Both the position numbers and the translations under genes were made by a program. The notes under the pieces were generated by a model. It worked only from the letters and a program-made list of their open reading frames with translations, ran no database searches and was not told the origin of the DNA. 64,000 nt of DNA from Nepenthes gracilis (taxonomy: Eukaryota; Streptophyta; Magnoliopsida; Caryophyllales; Nepenthaceae), in contig BSYO01000005.1 in NCBI GenBank assembly GCA_033239525.1, positions 3,283,438 through 3,347,437 of the forward strand, given 5' to 3'. Shown piece after piece: positions 1-13,400 of the stretch; the stretch's first letter is position 1, and each line of letters opens with the position of its first letter.

Positions 1-1358
1 TAGATGTACAGTATTGCATTGGACAAAAAACAATGGCTCGTTAATAGAATACTAGTAGATCAATAACCAAACAACTCAATCTGATACAATGACGCAATTA
101 TCTGGCCACAAAACAACAGAAGGATTTATTAGAAACTAGCCTTTATATCTCCTAGGATAAATTGTTGAATAATCACAACATGGAATAGTACCTCAAAACA
201 ATATAGCAAAAGCATAGAACATATACATAAACCCCAGATGAGAATCAGCACCCTTGAAGACAGAGCACAGAGATCAGACAATTCTCTTGTTTCTATCATT
301 TCTCTATCCCTTCCCCACTCCACTTATTCATTGAGGGAATTCTTATGCATCAACTAAATCTAGAGCACTTCAGTAGATTTTTCAAGCAACAATTTGGCAG
401 CAATGCAACCAAAATAAGAATTCAAAATATCTACATTTCAACAAAAAGCTCCAGGCTGGATGAACATCACCTGTAGGTAAGAATATTCATGATTTTTCTG
501 CTATAAATTCAAAGATAAAATTTGAATAGTAAATTAGGGAACTTAGAAGAACATAAAAGAAGTTTTCCCTCTTTTCTTAAGGATAACCAAGAATCAAAGC
601 AGACAATTTTTTTAGGGATGGAAAGAGCAGAAAGTTTTACTTATCCCTCATAGAGGTTATTCCTGTAACAACAGCATTTAAGAAGTAAAATAAGTGATTC
701 ATTCATTCCATGTACTTTACTACATGATATATAGGCCATTAGGCCCTCATCCATGAACACTCCTTAAATAGTATAATTAAGAAAAGAAGTTTGTGTTATA
801 TTTTCATCGTGAAACATTCTTAATTCCCAAGCATCTAAATAGTACCATCCCCAGTTGACCAATGAAAGATCAATAAGTCCTGTTGTTGAGTTTTTATGTC
901 TCCAAGGATTACTTTGTTATTTACCTTCTCCTCCTCCATTTAAATCATTAGTAGCCAGAAAATGGAAGAAAATCTGACAAAACAATCGCCAAATGAGGGG
1001 AGCTTAAGGATGGAGCTACACACAGGACAAGAAATTTAGTATATGCCACAAAAAAATTTGCATCAAGTATAGCTAAGAAATACCCCAATGTATGATGTCA
1101 AATCACAACACCAGTATCAGGTGCAAATTCAATAATTGAGCTTTGCAAATGAAGATGTTAAAATCTACACTAGATGAAAAGCCAACTAATAGAAATAAAG
1201 CTTTAATTTCTTCTTTTTACTTCCCTTATTTCTTTCAGTGTCACTCACTTTAGAGATTCAGAGGCAACGCAAATTGGTTAGGTTTAGTTTTAAGAAAACA
1301 ACAGTAGTAGTTAATTACCCCTAAGCTATACAAAAATGTGAAACAGATGGTTTCTCAC
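1..1358 (-). other. DEGP7 intron 11 (partial)
   Basis: AT-rich intron sequence with pyrimidine runs on the minus strand. I looked for the next DEGP7 exon here and saw none. No repeat family recognised. Confidence 0.7.
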
Positions 1359-1466
1359 CAACAATTCAGCCGTAATTAATGTACCACCCCTTTCAATCTG
1401 TAACTCAACCTTATGGTTCACACTGTCATCTAACAAATTCTCCAGTTTACGAAACCGTGTCATAAC
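1359..1466 (-). CDS. DEGP7: DEGP7 coding exon 11
   Basis: Encodes residues 332-367, including FRKLENLLDD and VELQIERGG, the end of PDZ-1. The acceptor is AATGCAG and the donor TTG|GTGAGA. The next expected exon (family motif DLHSITPD) is not in positions 1-1358, so it lies off the left edge. Confidence 0.9.
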
Positions 1467-4400
1467 CTGCATTAGTTTTGTTACAGTCAGAAAGGAGATC
1501 CAACTAACGCCTTTGAATACCTAAAAATAGAAGGAAATGAATATTGCCACTTTCATACAAGTAAAATGCAGAATACATGATCATTTAAAAGACAAGGAAG
1601 ACTAGACGAATAATCTACCAAAATTACTTGATGGAAGATGAAGCAAATTCTTGCAGTATCATGATGCACTATATGTCACCTCATAAGCCAAGAAAGATTC
1701 TTAAGCTTTATTTCGACTTTTCACCTTCCTCAATGTGACAGAAATAGCAGCAGGGAAGTGCAGATGATGCAAACTCAGTATGGACTATACAGTGGGAAGT
1801 AGAGTTCTCAGAAATCAGAAAATATATCATGCAACCAGATAGAACTGACTTTTCCATGAAGCCATACAGTCAATTATGAATCAGATACAATATGCGATGG
1901 ACCAAAAACTCTTACAATAGCAAGCAAAGAATTCAACAGCAACAGCCTTCTCGGCAATTTCACTTTCACTAAATTGGACACATATTCAGAAGATATCTTC
2001 CCATATAATGCCAGAAAACCATCTAAACAAGGGTACCTCAAGTGTGATTAACAAGGACTTATTACAGAAGGACCTATACAGTAATATCTCAGATAAACAG
2101 CCCTCCCCACGTTATGCAAGATTGAGACCGGATACCTGAAAAGATGTTGTTATAAAAGCATGACATTGATGGAGTCATCCTGATGGTTTTACCAAAAATT
2201 TACCATAATGCCAATCAAAAGATGCCGTTCTTGGGAAAATACAAGTGAAAATTTTGTCATCAACATTCAAACTTAATTCTAACCCATAGGATAGACCATG
2301 AATATCGGCATGGCTTACTTCATGATTCACACGAACAAGCACATCCCCAGTTTCCAAATGCTTATGGGCTGGCCCACCTGGCACCTGAAGTGAGGCAGGA
2401 TGGTTCAAGAAACAAATGCTAGACTAAAACATTTTACTCAGCTGTTGCTAAGAAAATTATACTCACAACTGAATCAACAACAAGCATTCCAGTTTCTCCA
2501 GCTGGGGATGCACACCGTACCATCTATTTAGATTGAAATACATGCATTAGTATAACCATGTATAACTTCAAAATCGACAATTATCCATGCCTGGAAACAG
2601 AAAGCATCTCTAGGCAACTAAATACCATCTCCGTATCCCTCTGAAGTCCAAGCCGCCGTATCTCATCAAAACCTTTATGGATAAATGTGACCTACAAAAT
2701 ACTTGAATAGTCTCAACAAAACGAAAGACTACTCAATCAAAATAGCTGTTGTTCAAATATAACAAATAATACTGAAGAAACATTATCACTCATAAGAAAT
2801 ATATTTTAACTTACGGGAAATTCAGAAGCCAAAAGAAGTGGCCATAACAAATTAACTAGTTTTGAGTCAACACACTGCATGAGCATACTCAAGTTTTACA
2901 CTAATTGATCAAACCATGTAAGATCAAAAGGACTATAAAAAAAATGTTTCTTCTATGCATGGCTGACAATATTTAAGATACACAACATTCGAAATGTCAC
3001 TTGTCATGAGGCTATGTAGTCAAAAGGGGTATGATTTAACTGGTTTTGGAAATAGGCTTATTTAAATCAATTTGGGACAAGTAAATACCTGATATTCTCT
3101 CTATAAAAGAAAATTCCCCTTGTAGCCTTTGATTGTAACTGTACAAGTATCTTTCTGAGCCTCTAAACTGTCTATTATTTTTTGGTTGGCAATTGAAACC
3201 AGACACCAAAGGGGGCGTCACCAAGTACAATCAATGCAGCCTCATAAAAAAAGCAACCAAACCAAAGTACAAAGTTTGAAAATCCCAAAAAATCTCCCAC
3301 AAACAGTAGAAAACAATCTAGCCCAATAAAACCTCCCAAAAAATTGACACAATCTCAAATCAAATCAGAGCAAAACTAACTACTACCCTTCTTCAATCCC
3401 CTCATCATAATTTATGCCCCAACTATAATGTGCTTTGGACTTTTCCAGACTATGAAACTTAATTTCCTATGACAAATTTTGGACCTCTCTATCTTGCCCA
3501 TTTGATGACAAAGCCAATAATTTACCAAAATCCATCATGTGACTGATAACCAAACCAAATCCTTTCCTTAATTATATACTTAACAAATAACCCTTTGAAA
3601 TAGAAAAATGGTCTGCATGCCAACTAATGCCTCGAAAAATCTCACCTTGAGTCACCACCAATCTATAATTTTCCTTTTTGATGCCCACTATTATTCTCCT
3701 TTTTGACCCCCAACTCCAGATCCGTAGCTGCAGAAGAATCCTGTACTGCTGGAACAGTGAATGCAGGACAACATCTCCAGGTTGCGATACCATATTTTCA
3801 ATATTTACTTGGCTCGTGGAGACTTTCAATAGACAGGCCCTCCTCACACTCATCATCAGTTGAACCATCAGAGAAATCTTTCACACCTATAACCTTCCTA
3901 TCACCAGTTACCAGCAAAACCACCTGACAAATCATGATCCTATCCCATCAACTTAACAGCTTCAATTGATGAAAGTAGGGAAGACTAAACAATAACATAT
4001 ATCTCAATTTCCTTGATAACAGTTCCATCAGACCCAGAAACACACCTGACCTTACTCCTGAAAAAGCTATAATTTTTTGGTCCGATTGTTATGTCATAAA
4101 CAATGCTCAGTTGGCGCCATTACTAACTACACTAATTCCTGCTTCCCATTTTCAACTTGCTTTAATTTTCCCCATTACTAACCATCAGAGTAAACAATTT
4201 TTACTAAATCTTTGGATTTAAGAACATAATATTTGGTTTACCCTTTTAGTGATTCACCAAACACTTGCCAGTACACCCTTGTCATCAATTAATGCGATGA
4301 ATCTCTCCATTACCTAGCTAATAAGCTTTAAGGTTCACTTTTCCTAACTAGTCAATATAAATGAACACAATCAAAGTTCACAGCTAAGACAAAATACGAA

Positions 4401-7400
4401 CATTACCAAAAACACGTGATCAGAAGACAAGTTTTCACATCCAATTGCTCATGTGTCTGTGATTGTTTATAGTAAAAAAACAAAATACAGAATGAAGGAT
4501 TCCTGAATGAGAAGGTCAACAGAGATTTCAAGAAGGGGGCATCCTGACTAAGCAAAAGATCTTGAAGTTTATTAAATGTCATCACCAACAGTTTACAGGG
4601 AAATATGAAGGTGGAATTGAGAAGATTTTCTGTGACTTCTAGGGCACACTGCTTCCTCTCATTGAGGATGTTTCTCTGTTCTTGGTATCAACCAAAGCAA
4701 GACCATTTGCTCATAATAAAAAGAAATGCATCATTTTTGCATTGAGTTCAAACTTCAAAGCACCAAATGACACACAATGCATCAAAAGTACACAACAGAA
4801 AGTGCTACAAATAAAAAGAACAAGAAGCTCAAAATCAAGCTCCCATACTACACAAAAGAGCAACAAATAAAAAATAGAACTAGCAAAGGAGGCTGAATGG
4901 GGCATTTACCCCTTGGCACAGCACAAAGCCATATCTATAATAAACCCAATCTTTATCAAGTAACTAAAAGGCCTTTTTATAAGATAGACTACTTGCAAAA
5001 CACTGAAAAAAAAAAAAAACAGAAACCTGATAGAACTAGAATACTACTTCCCTTACAATCATCTATGCTTATTAGCAGAACCAAATGCAATATAATTGAA
5101 GGCATAGACCAGGGAAAAAAGGAAGAAAGAAGAATCTAAAAGTAGAAGGAGTTAGAATAATATCCCACATCTATCAATATATTCCATGATGCCTTGAACT
5201 TGAATCATACAGATAGTCTAGGATAATGCATCATTTTTTCTTTAATGGAAAAGGAAGAAAGAGTGAAGAACTCATCTCCAATTTTAAATAACAAAAGGAT
5301 CAACAACTAAGGAAATAGTTTAGTGAAGAAATATACACTGAAGCATGAAATATCTAAGAAAGAGAAGACAGAAACAGCCCTTCATCAAAGAGAGCAGCAA
5401 AGCTAACCACTCAAATTGAAGAAAAAAATCCAAAATAGAAGCACTGATAGTCAAATCATTTCTTCTTTCCATATGAACCAAATAATTGCTAAAAGAGAAG
5501 TAGGCATAAGTTTTCTTCCTTCTTTCTTGAAACCACACCCAAACTAACAGTTCACACTCAGTAGAAGCAGTCTGAACCTACACAATTCCCATCATCCAAA
5601 TTCAGCCACCATGCTGTTTCAGAAATGAAGCAGTGCAAAAAACGTAGCAATATTTAGAAAAACTTTTCATGAGGTTTTTTAAATCCACAATATATGCATA
5701 TTCATTTTATGGCAATAAATAGCGACATTACCCACATATTGAACAAAGTTGGGCAAATCATTGCAACATCTAGCAATATTGAATAAAATATTGCATCAAT
5801 TTTGGTATTCTATATGATGTACACATTGACAGAAATATCATTTCACAATTCCAAAATATTAATACCACAGATTATAAAAATATATATATAGGCAAATTTA
5901 AAAATATTGAATGGATGAATAGAGGATTCCATATGCAAATCATAAATATAACACAGGACCTATTGACTAAATTCCCACTGAGAAGCCTTTCATCAAACTG
6001 CCCTCAAAGCCTTTATACTTATTTTTTCAGCAGCGTAATAGCACTAACTTAAGGTTACAGTAGCATATTTTGCCCAGTTAGCATTTCATCACTTTCTCTC
6101 TCTACTGCAATTTTATCACTTGTTCTTATCAATCTCCTCAAATTACATCAACTTACTCTCTTCATTTCTTAACTACTATTTTGACAGAGTCTCCACACAG
6201 CATTTGGTTCAGTCATCCATGAGGCAGGTGATTCATTATGTGAAAAGCAAACACCAACTATGCGTGTTAACCTTTGTTTCAAAAAAAAAAATATGAGGTC
6301 TTTACGCCCGATTTTCATAAGGGTTATGGATTATCTTTCATTGGGAAACGAAAAATAAAAAGAAAAAAAATGAGAAAGAGGCTGTCCAGATAGCACCACC
6401 ACACTGTCGCTACCTGCGACTATCTTGACCACCGCCATTGCTGGTTTCATAGGCAGCGTCTCCTCTCCCCCCTTTACCTCATGATTTCTCAATCTTACTT
6501 CCAATGAGTACGGCCAAATGGTGAGAGAGATTGAGAAATAAAAAGGGGAGGGAACTGGTGGGGTGGGTGAGGATAGAGGTTTTGGGTAATTTTTTCATTA
6601 CTTTTAACTGACAGAAAACAATATTAACAAAATGTACACCCAATATGCTAAAACGTTTTCCATTTCCTTCAGTTTCCTTTTCCGTTTCATACATTGGACC
6701 CAAATGCACCCAGTTCACCAATCCTAAAAGAGTCACATATGCCTATGGTTAGAACTACATTTTAACCTCATTGCAAAATGGGGTCAAGAATCTTGTCAAT
6801 CTGGAAGTTGTAGAAAAAGTTATGAGTAATTTAAGAGAAAAAAATCAACTTCCTGCATTTTTCAGTACTTCCAAAATATTTCAGCTATAGTACACTTGAC
6901 TTATTTCATTCAGTTGTTTACTAGTTCAGCAACACAATTGACAAAAAACATGACACAGCCAACTTCAGCAACTTACATCAGTTCAATACTGTTAAATGTA
7001 GCCTTATCCATGAATCTCATGAAATCTTCAATGACAACGATAAATAAAAAGGGCGAAAGGACATCTCCTAAGAGAGACATCTATAGAAAGGAAATAACCC
7101 TTTCCTTCTCATTACTATTGCTGGAAAATTTTGAAGTTGAGAAACACCATTAAATACAACCTACTTATCCATTTTAACCCAACATCCATTCTCGTCCATA
7201 TATGTATCATCAATCTATTCAAATGTGAAAGTAGGCTTTCTTGATATTGCATACCAAACAACATCGTACTCTCCCTAGCATTCACACATTCATTAGCAAC
7301 AAAGATGCTCCAAACTATCACCCATAAACAAAATCATTTTTGCAACTTCGAAAATAATTTCTGCACAACTTTGTGAACTTAATGTAAAAGGTCATTGGCC

Positions 7401-10400
7401 AGCCACTTGTATTATTCTCAAATCATTGTAGAGCTTTTCACACCTTTCCTTTTCAAAAAAGTCTCAAGCGCCTAAGAGGCATTAAAAGGGCACACTTCAC
7501 AGGAAAGTGCAAAGATCCTCTGCCCAAAAAACAAGAAACATAAGAAGAAAAATTATCAAATTCCTCAGAAAAGAGCCCACTTGCAGCAAAAATACATGTT
7601 TGCAATGGAACAACACCCCCAAAAAATCAAAAAGAAGAGAAAATAGTATATAGAAGTGCTTATATTTGGGTTAGGATTCTTTACTATCCAGCACCAACCT
7701 TGTCATTTTGTCAACTGTTCAATCCTTTCTGAACATTTTGTTCCATCAAATCTTTCATAACCAACTTGTCAATGCTCAAAACCAAGGTTAACAATTCCCA
7801 TCTCAGTATATCTAAGCTAGTAAATCACTATACTCACGGATGTTTTATTTTTATCCATGTTAAAAGGAATAAACCACTATTTTATTGTCCTATTTTCAAC
7901 ATGTGAGTATAATACTCCGTAACAAATCCAGATAAAGAAAGAGAAGCTCAAGCAACAAATTACTCTAATTGTCCATTGGTTTTACAGTGCCACAGTAAGG
8001 TTCCTCCACTGTAGCCTTGAGCTCATAAGTTTGCACCACAGAAACATCCTCTCTGAATACAGGAATAAGAATGCGTACAAGAACGCATACAGGTTTGAGC
8101 AACCGTTAAATAACTTGAGGGATACAATCCTTTTATACCCGTTATGGTACATAAAGGGATATACTCCTACTATAGCAAAAACAAAGAACTTTTATTTTTT
8201 TTCATTTGGCTTTTCTATTATTTTATGTCAAATATTAAATACAACTGTCCAAATTAATTAAAAAAATAATATACCAACTTACAACATTAGAAAAAAAATC
8301 AAGTTTCTCATACAGCCTCATTAAGCAAAAATATTATGAGGTTCTTGTAAAAGTCATAAATAAAAAGAATATACATAGAATCTATACCTTGCTTTCCAAA
8401 AAATAAAATAAAATAAAATAAACATAATATATATTTTCGTACATCCAAATCTCAATTTGTTTTTCATTGTTAAGAAAAAGGTTATTTCATCCTTTGCCTG
8501 AACAAGTGTGACTGACTTGCCATCCAGCACTTATGCAACAAAAATAGAACGTTCGGTGCCAAGACTCCTATGAGCCAAAACCATCATTATTCAATCAAGG
8601 ATTCAAAAGTCTCATCTACCGTGTGAAGCCCGTCAATTGAACCCCTCTTATTGAGTCCCATGTTGTTTACCTAGACTTTGAAGCTCCTGCACCACTCTAT
8701 TAAGAAACTATCAACATGCCGATTGATTCTTGGCACTAGGCTCAACATCGAGCCATCCTTGCTTCATCAATAGGTCCTCTTGCTCACACAACACTTGCAC
8801 GCAACCATCCTTTCATGGTGTCCAAGGCCTCATCAAAGTTGGCCCATTCGTGACACGTTGGATCATTGTCTTACAACTTGACATACCGAGCATCCATACT
8901 CCTAACCGTGTCAAAGGAGATTTACTAGCCCACAAGTGTGGGCCACTTACGTCCATGGCACACTTAACTCTAATACTCGAGCTTTCTCATATGTCAATTA
9001 GAATACTTGACACTAATGAAGGCAACCTTGTGGCAATGCCCATATCGATAGTGTCTGCCATTGATACAAATGTCAGCCGATACTCTACATATTGGCCAAT
9101 ATGTATTGATATCGAGTCCCCGTGATACTAATATTTTTCGATACTATCGGAATATATTTCCGTATTGGCTGATACAATCGATATAATCTTATCGGTTTAT
9201 AATTTTCATAATTTTTTTATGCTTAATATATTCGATACATATATGCATTATCTGATATATCCATTACTAATATGACCGCGACCGATAATGATACCAATAC
9301 CAGTATTTTCATCCATGGTGTTGACAGCCATGTCGAAAGTGTCAATGCTCATGCTAACAATGTTTAAGCCCAAGTTGACACTGCCACCATATTATCAGCC
9401 ATGCCAACATTGTGTCAAAGCTGAATCCTAAGTATGCAAACAACTCCGTAAGTGTCACATCATGGCTATTCAACACCATGCACACAGTGATACCACGGTA
9501 GGTATAGTGTACCACTAATGTGAACTTCCTTCAACCTTTCTAGATTTGCTTCCAAGACAGAATAAAGACGCCATCAAGAGAAATAAAACTGGAACCGCAT
9601 AAACAAGTGTCCATGGACGAAACCAAGTAAAGAAAAGGCATCATTGACAAATCAAACAGATGAACTTATCATGATTTAGCCATCTATCCGGCCAAATCAT
9701 AACAGACACAGACTAGATGCCCAAGGGATAATTAAATCAAGGGGGAAAATACAAAGCAGAAAACAAAGAAAGATGAAGAAATGAACTAAAAAGAATAAAA
9801 TGAGCCATCAAAGAGTCTTCAGGCATGCCATGTATCCCCAAATGGGAGGATTAGTATGCACTACTATCTTCATCTAATAACTAGCTCTTATATCTGGAAA
9901 AATACTTCCTAGCAGAGATGCATCATGCACCAGATTAAAAAACATTGTACACGGTGTTTCCCCATCCCAACCTAGAAAGCAAACATCAGTTCCATTCGTA
10001 GATGTCACCTAAATATATTTACTCTTTTTGAAGGGAAGGGGGGATTAATGTTGAGGAGTGGGAACATATGGAATATGCGACAACAAGTAACTTAATTGAG
10101 ATAAACATAACAAAATACGATGTCATAAATTAAAATCATTTTCTTCCTCATGATTACCACATTATCAACCTGAAAAATTAAAGAGAGGTCAGAATCTTAT
10201 TCAACTAACAGAAATAACTAAGTATCCAGGAGATATATCAAATCCAAGGGAGAAAGAAGGAATCAAGTAATCAGACCTAACTACGCAAGTGTTGGCATTG
10301 CTTATGTTGAACACAGTTATTCCAACATGTGCATAATGTCCTTCCATAGCAATGCAAAGAAGAAAGCAACATCAAAACAAAGCTCATTCAGGAGAATATA

Positions 10401-13400
10401 AACAAACCTGAAGCGTACCACGAGGAATGGCAACTGCTGGCCATTGATATGGGGACAAGTCTCTGCTGTGCTGGAGAAATCTCAGCGCCCTTACAACCTG
10501 CAGATTTTAAGCAGACAAATGTTTGCCTTCACCTAGTTTGAAAATTGTTTCAAGAATTCAAGCTTGGAGTGATGAACAAAGAAATCTTAGGTTATCAAAT
10601 GATTATCCAATATCCTCATCATGCAATTGAAATCGGCAAATTAGTCACTATTTGCAAACAGTTGTTGATTATAAACCTACAAGTTCCCCTGGTAGCCATA
10701 GTCAGCCTTTAGAAGTTTTGCTCTTGAAACAGAGACCAGACATTAAGAATTCCCCCCAAAGAGAATCCAGTTATTTGCATTGCAAGAATGCCGAACGCCC
10801 CTATATGTAACAAAAACTTGATTGATATGTTTGAACCAAATGGAAATCAGAATATTCAATCACTTGGGAATTAAGCCTCAGAAGACCCATTCAGTTAACT
10901 GACTCAAAATACAACATTAATTTAGATAAAATCTTAGATGAACCTGCCAAATTTATGTTTTAAAAGCTTCCAGATTCACAACTAAATTTGATATGAAATA
11001 CATGTTCTTTCAGATCCCAGCTGCAAAGGCTCAAGTCTATCCAAAATTAGTACATCTTCACCCACCGGTTCTAAAGGTAAGAAAAATGCAGATGCACTAG
11101 ATGACTTGCTGCCAGCATTCAAAGCCACTGCCCTTCCTTGCCAGTCAATAACTGGGGAACCACTTGAACCACCTTTAGTTCCAGATGCTGCCTGCAAAGG
11201 AGCAGAATAAGAGAAAAAGACGAATCAATACCAACATGTTATACAGCTAATTGGCCTTCAAGCTTTCCGCTTCATCCATTACTAAGAACTCATCCCATAG
11301 GGAAAATATGCTGGCAATCATTAAATTCTATTTCTTAACAAAGCCAACCACCATATTCTAGTTCAACTAAGCCCCCTAACATAGGGATCATATAATAAAA
11401 AGCAAAACCTGGAATAAGCATCCAGATGATTGAAATTTACAAATTTATCATTAAACAAAATCCTCAAGTGGAGAATAAAACTAGTCACTTACTTGCATGT
11501 AAAATGTATTGAAGTCATTGTAGCCGTCCCTGCACCAAAAACCAATAATGTTAACAGGTAACTGGACATGTGATTTCCTTGACAGGATGAGAAGTAGATG
11601 ATCATGAAGGAGCTAAGAGGTGAAGCTAATTGCACCAGGATAGCCATTTATCAAAAAGCCAAATTTAAGGTATAGTCAATAGAATTTTCAAGCCCCCTCC
11701 ACATACACAATGTGGTTCTTACTGATAATCTCTTATCTAAAATGACACTTTTCTATGTGTTGTGTACCGGCCTACATGCACCTGACAATAAACCTAGTAA
11801 GTATGGTTCATGGCAGTAAATAAAGAGAATCATGCATAACTTGATTACCAGCATCAAAAGGCATTAAACTATCCCAGGTTCTTTCTCGTACATCCTCTTC
11901 AGATTAGATTGTTAATACACAAAACTACTGGAGAAGTGAAATTAAAGTAAGAATTATGGAGAGGCATTAGAATCTTATGGTGGGTATAAGATAAACAGTA
12001 AAACAAAGTCCACAAAATGCAAATCTGAATAATGACAAAAAAAAATGAAGAAGAAATTCTCAAAACAACCTTGGATATATAATCACCAAAATTGTGAGTA
12101 TGAAGAAGATAAGATGCATAGGAATAAGCAGGCTAGTGAAATATAGAAATGCATGAAGTGTTATGTAATCATCAAATAACTTCAAAACTAAAAGGAAAAT
12201 ATTATCAGCCCGCTATCAGACCAGCAATATTATATAGATAGGAGTCTTATGCAACTAAAAAAGAACATATACAGGAAGTTAAGTAAAGCAGAATGCATAT
12301 GTTAAGCTTGATGAGTGGGGTAACTCAAAAAGATCCAATAATAACTGCACAAATTCATAGCAAATTATAGGTAGCAGTTATATAAGAAATAATGAGAGAA
12401 GGATGTTTAAGATGACTCAACACCTAAATTGTACACTGGATGATGCATTAGCAACAATAATTTGGTTGAAATTAGAGGCAATTGAAAGGGAGAGATAGGC
12501 TAAAATACTTTGGGCAAGAAAATAAAATCAAAAACCGCTTTGAAGATGCTTCAACTTTTAGAGGATATTGCTCTAAATTGAGCACAATGGTGTATAACTA
12601 TTATAAGGCACAACTCGTGATAAATCCTAAGATAATGTTGTTAGCATATCAAGGTCAACAAGAAATGCAGCACCAATATTGTCTACTATGAACAATGTCG
12701 CAGCAAAGCATGGAATTCACAATTCTCTAGTGTCTTTGAAAGAATAAAAATTGAGAAACAAGAGAAATTCTCATATACTTTCTTCCTGAATCTTTCAATT
12801 GAATCATCAATGTCAAGTCCCAAGATAATCTGCACAAAATTTTTTTTTAACCCCCCATGATGTAGAATACCAAAAAAAATAAAAGACAAATACGAAAAAG
12901 AATAGAACCTATTTGGCTGATGAATGATCTACACCTACTTCATACCAAAGGATTGTCCAAGACAGCCTAAAAGCCTACTGAATTGCTGATAAACGATACA
13001 GCAACAAAAGCACTGGAAAAAGAGGTACAGCTCTTCAAAGTGAATTCGAAACATTCTTCCATAGAAATGTAGACAAGCTGCTACAGCAAAAACAAAGCAA
13101 CAGGTCACCATTCTCAATTGAGCCATCAAACAGTCTTATCCAACACACTGAAAAACACACATCTTTCAAGATATTGAATTCTTGGCTGATTTTAGAGCTG
13201 GGTTTATTGAAGAATCTCTAATACGGGCAAGCAGGACATAGTACACAACCATCAAAAGCCATGCTGTCCATCACATAATAATATATCATACATAAATCTC
13301 AGCATAAGGCTTCTTTTTTCCCAGAAAAATGCAACAACAAAAACCTTCAAGCTCCTCCTCCCGGACCTTCTCAAACTCCTCCGTTCTTTCCTAAGCAATG

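Larger units (their letters stand above)
2692..10407 (-). other. DEGP7 intron 7, 7.7 kb, repeat-bearing
   Basis: Contains a LINE reverse-transcriptase fragment near 7.0 kb and a 277-bp MITE-like element at 9036-9312. An (AAAAT)n run lies near 8396-8421. The flanks of the MITE, 8480-9035 and 9313-9540, are less AT-rich and look like old repeat DNA, but I could not assign them. The longest open frame there (8730-9125, plus strand) runs into the MITE and resembles no protein I know. Confidence 0.7.

Noticed and set aside
3572..3868. 98-residue minus-strand frame with GEIFRGISWHADHF
   Set aside because: It resembles retroelement-derived protein in style, but I cannot match it to a family. It lies in intron 7 with no start or splice context.
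8730..9125. 131-residue open frame on the plus strand in DEGP7 intron 7
   Set aside because: It runs across the boundary of the 277-bp repeat, has no recognised domain, and lies antisense in an intron. Chance frame in repeat DNA.
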